DNA of 64,000 nt, taken from Desulfofundulus australicus DSM 11792 (GTDB lineage: Bacteria; Bacillota; Desulfotomaculia; Desulfotomaculales; Desulfovirgulaceae). The translations under genes were made by a program, and so were the position numbers. Within the stretch, counting starts at the first letter, position 1, and each line of letters starts with the position of its first letter. Location of the stretch: contig NZ_FQUW01000015.1 in NCBI RefSeq assembly GCF_900129285.1, positions 1 to 64,000 on the forward strand, written 5' to 3'. This document shows, piece after piece, positions 60,189-64,000 of the stretch. Under the pieces are notes generated by a model. It was not told where the DNA came from. It worked only from the letters and a program-made list of their open reading frames with translations, and made no database searches.

Positions 60189-60905
60189 TTGCCGGAAGTC
60201 AACGTTACTTTAGGGGCGGCCTTTCTCGCCGGGCTGGTATCGTTCCTTTCCCCTTGCGTGCTGCCTTTAATACCCACTTACCTGGCCTATTTGGCGGGAG
60301 TTTCGGTGACGGAGCTGGCCGCGCCCGGGAGGGCACAACTGCGCCTGTTGCTCCTGGCCAACGCCCTTTTATTTGTGGCCGGTTTTAGCCTTGTTTTTGT
60401 AGCCTTCGGGCTTTCCGCCAGCGCTTTGGGCAAGCTGCTGCTCCGCCACCAGAACCTGCTGCGGCAGATCAGCGGTGTATTGATTATTTTCTTCGGGTTG
60501 CATATGGCCGGTTTGCTGCGCCTGAAGTGGTTGATGAAGGAAAAAAGGGTTCATTTTATACCTCAAAAGGCAGGCTGGTTGAACTCCCTGCTCATGGGCA
60601 TGGCTTTTTCCGCCGGCTGGGTCCCCTGCATCGGGCCTGTTCTCGCTTCGATTTTATTGCTGGCCGGCCAGAGCGAGAGCCTTACCCGGGGAGCCTGCCT
60701 GCTGGCTTCCTACTCCCTGGGGATGGCCCTGCCCTTTTTAGCAGCTGCCCTGGGTGCGGGATACCTGATGCAGGTGTTGCGCCGTCACGCTTCTTTTCTG
60801 CCCGTTGTAGCCAGAGCGGGTGGATGGTTGCTGGTCGGTATGGGCTTGCTGGTATTGTCCAATGCCTTCGCCCGCCTCCCGGGCTATGTACCATTATCAC
60901 TGTGA
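60189..60905 (+). CDS. ccdA: Cytochrome c biogenesis/thiol-disulfide membrane protein CcdA
   Basis: A 238-residue membrane protein with six predicted helices that moves reducing equivalents outward. The redox pair is C23 (SFLSPCVLPL) and C147 (GWVPCIGP). The TTG start follows GGGAGGG. A TATAAT at 60094 with a poor -35 box may be its promoter. It precedes a TlpA-like protein that would accept the electrons. Confidence 0.92.
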   Translation: MPEVNVTLGAAFLAGLVSFLSPCVLPLIPTYLAYLAGVSVTELAAPGRAQLRLLLLANALLFVAGFSLVFVAFGLSASALGKLLLRHQNLLRQISGVLIIFFGLHMAGLLRLKWLMKEKRVHFIPQKAGWLNSLLMGMAFSAGWVPCIGPVLASILLLAGQSESLTRGACLLASYSLGMALPFLAAALGAGYLMQVLRRHASFLPVVARAGGWLLVGMGLLVLSNAFARLPGYVPLSL

Positions 60906-60926
60906 AAATTAGGAGGCAAAAAGAGA

Positions 60927-61505
60927 ATGAATAAGAGGCTGTTTTCTGTGGTCATCCTCTCTGTGGTAATTGTAAGCCTTATCGCCGCTTATGCTTACGT
61001 TTGGTCGGGCGGCAAGGAAAGGGGTAAGGACGTCACAACGCCCGGCGCAACCGGTAACAAGGAGAGTGATGTTCCTGTAGGCACGGAAGTGGGCCAGCGG
61101 GCCCCCGGTTTCACCCTGACCACCACCGGCGGGAAGGAGGTTTCCCTTTCCAACTTCAGGGGCCGGCCGGTAGTGCTCAATTTCTGGGCTACCTGGTGCC
61201 CTCCCTGCCGGGAGGAGATGCCGGCTATCCAGAGTTTCTATGAAAAAAGGGGCCGGGAAATTCAGGTGCTGGCGGTTAACCTCACGGCCAGCGAGAGAAC
61301 TGCCGCCCAGGTCAAGGACTTTTTGGATGCTGGCGGCTTCACCTTTCCGGTTTTGCTGGATACCCGCGGCGATGTGGCCCGGGAATACCTGGTGCGGGCC
61401 ATTCCCACCACTTTCTTTATTGATCGGGAAGGCATCATCCGGGCCAGACATACCGGCTCCCTGACCCTGGAGATGCTAGAGGAAATTGTAAAAGGAAAGT
61501 TTTAA
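60927..61505 (+). CDS. TlpA/ResA-like extracytoplasmic thioredoxin
   Basis: A 192-residue membrane-anchored thioredoxin: signal anchor at 5-25, then an AhpC/TSA-type thioredoxin fold with active site WC91PPC94 and the cis-proline loop RAIPTTFFID. With CcdA it would reduce disulfides in apocytochrome c or other exported proteins. AGGAGG precedes the ATG. Confidence 0.92.
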   Translation: MNKRLFSVVILSVVIVSLIAAYAYVWSGGKERGKDVTTPGATGNKESDVPVGTEVGQRAPGFTLTTTGGKEVSLSNFRGRPVVLNFWATWCPPCREEMPAIQSFYEKRGREIQVLAVNLTASERTAAQVKDFLDAGGFTFPVLLDTRGDVAREYLVRAIPTTFFIDREGIIRARHTGSLTLEMLEEIVKGKF

Positions 61506-61525
61506 AAGGTTTCATCAAATTTCTG

Positions 61526-61555
61526 TTGACAATCCACCCGAATACCTGCTATGCT
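61526..61555 (+). promoter_or_regulatory. Sigma-A promoter of the riboswitch-terC unit
   Basis: TTGACA (61526-61531) and TATGCT (61550-61555) with an 18-base spacer, immediately before the aptamer. Confidence 0.75.
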
Positions 61556-61561
61556 AGTTTC

Positions 61562-61679
61562 CGGAAGGGGAGTAGCAAGCTAACCCGGTGGCGTCAGTAC
61601 GGCTTATATGCCCGCTGCCGGGGCGGTTTTGAAGCCGTTTGCGAGACCTTCACCGTAAAGGTGGAGGTTTTCTTTTTTT
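61562..61679 (+). ncRNA. yybP-ykoY manganese riboswitch with terminator platform
   Basis: The leader shows the family's conserved pieces in order: GGAAGGGGAGTAGC, GGCGTCAGTACGGC, GCCCGCTGCC and GCGAGACCTTCACC. An expression platform follows: CCTTCACC (61647-61654) pairs with GGTGGAGG (61660-61667) and runs into TTTTCTTTTTTT. The same CCTTC can pair with GAAGG at the aptamer base, so manganese binding should block the terminator (ON switch). The downstream gene is TerC-family, a typical target. Confidence 0.9.
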
Positions 61680-61740
61680 CCTGCCGGCCGGAAAACTCTC
61701 ATATCGTCCATTTATGAAAACAGGAGGTGCTGCAGTTTCA

Positions 61741-62448
61741 GTGGACTGGTTGAATGCCCAGAACCTGTTCTCAGTATTAACCATTGTTATTGCTGATCTG
61801 TTGCTTGCCGGTGATAATGCCCTGGTTATAGGCCTGGCCTGCCGGGGGTTGCCGCCGGCTCAGAAAAGGGTGGCGTTCTTCTGGGGTATTGCCGGTGCGG
61901 TTATCCTGCGCATTATCCTGACTTCTATTGCCACCGTACTGTTAATGGTTCCTTTCCTGCAGGCCGCCGGGGGGCTCTTATTAACCTGGATAGCCCTGAA
62001 ATTGTTGCTGCCCCAGCAGGAAGCCGGGGAAGTGGATGCTGCCGTGAGCTATACCGGCGCCATTAAAACCATTATTCTGGCTGATTTACTGATGAGCCTG
62101 GACAATGTGCTGGCCGTGGCTGCTGCAGCTCACGGGAGTATTGCGCTGGTTGCCTTTGGGCTTGCCTTGAGCATACCTGTGGTTATTATGGGCAGCCAGC
62201 TGGTTTCTCTGGTGGTGGAGAGGTTCCCTATTTTAGTTTATGCTGGTTCCGGTGTTCTGGCCTGGACGGCCGGTAAAATGCTGGTGGAAGACAGGATAAT
62301 GCACCGGCTGTTTGAGCACGTTGAGCATATTCCGGTAGAGATAATTGTACCTGCTGCCATAACCCTCCTGGTGCTGGTTGCCGGCCGGTTTTTAAAGCGG
62401 CGCCTTCAGAAAAAATTGCAGGCCCGTGAGGAAATACTGAGCGGGTAA
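61741..62448 (+). CDS. TerC-family membrane protein (YkoY-like, manganese-linked)
   Basis: A 235-residue membrane protein with about seven helices. The family's acidic motifs are DLLLAGDNALV (about 17-27) and DLLMSLDNVLA (about 117-127). Members act as manganese exporters or metallate exported enzymes. It lies behind a manganese riboswitch, which supports this. GTG 61741 matches the family start, with GGAGG 13 bases upstream; ATG 61714 would precede that site. Confidence 0.88.
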   Translation: MDWLNAQNLFSVLTIVIADLLLAGDNALVIGLACRGLPPAQKRVAFFWGIAGAVILRIILTSIATVLLMVPFLQAAGGLLLTWIALKLLLPQQEAGEVDAAVSYTGAIKTIILADLLMSLDNVLAVAAAAHGSIALVAFGLALSIPVVIMGSQLVSLVVERFPILVYAGSGVLAWTAGKMLVEDRIMHRLFEHVEHIPVEIIVPAAITLLVLVAGRFLKRRLQKKLQAREEILSG

Positions 62449-62483
62449 AAAACCGGGGAGTTGAACCGCTCCCCGGTTTTACC
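62447..62483. terminator. Bidirectional terminator between terC and glcF2
   Basis: AAACCGGGGAG (62450-62460) and CTCCCCGGTTT (62469-62479) pair perfectly around an 8-base loop, with T and A tracts on both sides. It overlaps the stop codon of the minus-strand gene. Confidence 0.88.
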
Positions 62484-63753
62484 TTTCGGCAAGGATGCCG
62501 GCCAGAAACTCGATGGTATGCACTGCTTTCTGGGGCATCTGCTCCTGGGTCAACCCGTCGTTCAGGTGCATACGGCAGGCCGGACAACCGGTAATCACCA
62601 TTTGCGCGCCGCTGCTTTTGATATCCCTCAACTTGTGGGCGAGAACCCGGTAGGACAAATCGTAATGGGTCAGGCTGAATGAGCCGGCGTTGCCGCAGCA
62701 CCTGCCCGGTTCCTTCAGGGGCTGGTAAATGACCCCGGCAATGCTCCGGATGATGGAAAGGGGTTCCTGCACCACGCCCAGGCCGCGGCCCAGGTGACAG
62801 GGCTGGTGGTAGGTGATGGACAGTTCCGGTGCTCTGAACAGGTTCGGGTTAAAGGGCAGCCTGTACAGGAACCGGGTTATATCCATGATTCTATCGGCCA
62901 CTTCCCGTGCTTTTTTACCATAACCCGGTGTTGTATCCAGCAACTCGGGGTACAGGTGTTTGAAGGCTTCTCCGCAAGTCCCGCAAACGGTGATGATGGC
63001 GTCGGCCCGTGCCCGTATGCTGCCGAACAGGTCCACGTGTGATTTGGCCATTTCCCTGGCCATGTCCGCGGCACCGTTATACAGGAGGGGTGCGCCGCAG
63101 CAGTGCTGCATCCGGGGTATAATTACGTTAACCCCGTGGGCTTTCAGGACGCGCAGGGTGGCCTGTCCTATTTCGGGGTAGAGGTAATTGGTCATACAGC
63201 CGGTAAAGAAGGCTACTGTGGCCGCGGGCCGTTCGACTTTATGCGTTTCCGCTACCCGGTCCCGGAAAGGGACAGATGCCAGGGGAGGGACGATACGGCG
63301 CAGTTCCAGGCCAAGGGGAAAGCGGGGTTGCATCTTTTCCTGCTCAAGGCGTTTAAAAAACACTCCCTGCAGGCGGGCAGCGGTTTTTATACCCAGATCG
63401 AACAGGTGGGGGCGGCTGAGCCCGGTAAATGCGGTTTTCTTTATGAAGGGCAGCCCTTTTTCCCGGACCATTGCCGTACGGGCAGCCAGGATAATCCGGT
63501 CCACCTTTACGCCGGAGGGGCATGTGGCCACACAGGCCAGGCAGGTCAGGCAGAGATCAAAACGCCGGGCCAGGGTTTCCGCTGGTTTCAGCCGGCCATC
63601 CAGGACAGCGGCCGCCAGGCGGATCTTTCCCCGGGCTACGGCCGGTTCCTGCCGGGATTCCTTGTACAGGGGACATACTGCCTGGCAGTTACCACACTTC
63701 ATACATTTAAGTATTTCTTCTTCTACTGCGGCCAGCCCGTTAAAAATGCTCAT
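62479..63753 (-). CDS. glcF: Fe-S oxidoreductase, GlcF-like, second copy
   Basis: A 424-residue relative of the protein at 3885-5084. It has two [4Fe-4S] motifs (C17-x2-C20-x2-C23-x3-C27P and C68-x2-C71-x2-C74-x3-C78P) and two CCG domains (HCCGAPLLYNGAADMA and GRCCGNAGSFSLTHYD). GGAGG lies before ATG 63753, which overlaps the stop of the upstream glcD-type gene by 4 bases, so the pair is coupled. It probably takes electrons from a flavin 2-hydroxyacid dehydrogenase. Confidence 0.87.
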   Translation of the reverse strand: MSIFNGLAAVEEEILKCMKCGNCQAVCPLYKESRQEPAVARGKIRLAAAVLDGRLKPAETLARRFDLCLTCLACVATCPSGVKVDRIILAARTAMVREKGLPFIKKTAFTGLSRPHLFDLGIKTAARLQGVFFKRLEQEKMQPRFPLGLELRRIVPPLASVPFRDRVAETHKVERPAATVAFFTGCMTNYLYPEIGQATLRVLKAHGVNVIIPRMQHCCGAPLLYNGAADMAREMAKSHVDLFGSIRARADAIITVCGTCGEAFKHLYPELLDTTPGYGKKAREVADRIMDITRFLYRLPFNPNLFRAPELSITYHQPCHLGRGLGVVQEPLSIIRSIAGVIYQPLKEPGRCCGNAGSFSLTHYDLSYRVLAHKLRDIKSSGAQMVITGCPACRMHLNDGLTQEQMPQKAVHTIEFLAGILAER

Positions 63754-64000
63754 GCCCGGTCCTCCTCGAGATCCACTATTTTACCCGGATTTAAGAGATT
63801 GTCCGGATCCAGGGCCTGTTTAATCTTTTTGAGTACCTGCATCCCGGCCTTGCCTGCTTCCCAGGGAAGGAATTTTTTCTTGGCTATACCAATTCCGTGT
63901 TCACCGGAAAGGGTTCCTCCCAGGTTTAAAGCCGTACGGAAAATTTCCTCCACAGCCCCGCGCACCCTTTTCATTTCCTCTTCGTCCCGGGCATCGGCAA
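63750..64000 (-). CDS. glcD: FAD-linked 2-hydroxyacid dehydrogenase (GlcD-like), partial
   Basis: Only the last about 83 residues are in the window; the gene continues past the right edge. The family signature LSGEHGIGIAKKKFLPWE and the ending LDPDNLLNPGKIVDLEED match the C-terminus of GlcD-type flavoproteins and align with the one at 2496-3881. It overlaps glcF2 by ATGA. Confidence 0.85.
   Translation of the reverse strand, partial: ADARDEEEMKRVRGAVEEIFRTALNLGGTLSGEHGIGIAKKKFLPWEAGKAGMQVLKKIKQALDPDNLLNPGKIVDLEEDRA

Overview
The window looks like a chromosomal segment of a moderately GC-rich anaerobic Firmicute of the Desulfotomaculum/Pelotomaculum type (Clostridia, Peptococcaceae-like). The basis is the gene order of the translation/transcription super-cluster, frequent TTG and GTG starts with strong Shine-Dalgarno (SD) sites, a tungsten-type aldehyde:ferredoxin oxidoreductase, Fe-S 2-hydroxyacid oxidoreductases, and a cysteine-bearing EF-Tu insert. 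The genus is inferred from content; no search was run.

Left accessory region (1-16.2 kb): a truncated IS607-type serine transposase gene at the edge, apparently read from a leaderless promoter. Next come a DASS-type anion/dicarboxylate transporter and, divergent from it, a four-gene set (FAD-linked 2-hydroxyacid dehydrogenase, Fe-S partner, LarA-like protein, NAD-dependent 2-hydroxyacid dehydrogenase) that suggests uptake and oxidation of hydroxy acids. A secreted class A beta-lactamase-fold protein and a PdaA-like polysaccharide deacetylase follow. Then a sigma-54 activator precedes an Fe-alcohol dehydrogenase, an AOR and a polytopic permease, probably an alcohol/aldehyde module.

Core region (16.4-55.2 kb): five tRNA genes (Thr-UGU, Tyr, fMet, Thr-GGU, Met), tuf1, rpmG-secE-nusG-rplKA-(L10 leader)-rplJL, a short degenerate chemotaxis segment, rpoBC, a YbxF-like gene, rpsL-rpsG-fusA-tuf2, then the full S10/spc/alpha ribosomal clusters through rpoA-rplQ, ecfA1-ecfA2-ecfT, truA and rplM-rpsI. 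adk, commonly found between secY and map, is absent there. The two EF-Tu proteins differ at only three residues. Regulatory RNA is visible upstream of rplJ, rpoB, between rpoB and rpoC, and upstream of rplM.

Right accessory region (55.2-64 kb): small membrane and zinc-ribbon proteins, a YkuS-like protein, HMG-CoA lyase, an SLH-domain envelope protein, a CcdA/TlpA thiol-redox pair, a manganese riboswitch (yybP-ykoY) controlling a TerC-family gene, and a second, minus-strand glcD-glcF-type pair that runs off the edge.

The most unusual signal is a repeat of about 240-260 bp present twice (22350-22590 and 55538-55799). It has imperfect terminal inverted repeats and a second nested inverted repeat, and each copy is flanked by a direct repeat of about 20 bp that is itself a palindrome. 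One copy splits an intrinsic terminator; the other sits between a promoter and the ribosome binding site of a cheR remnant. It looks like a non-autonomous mobile element that targets hairpins.
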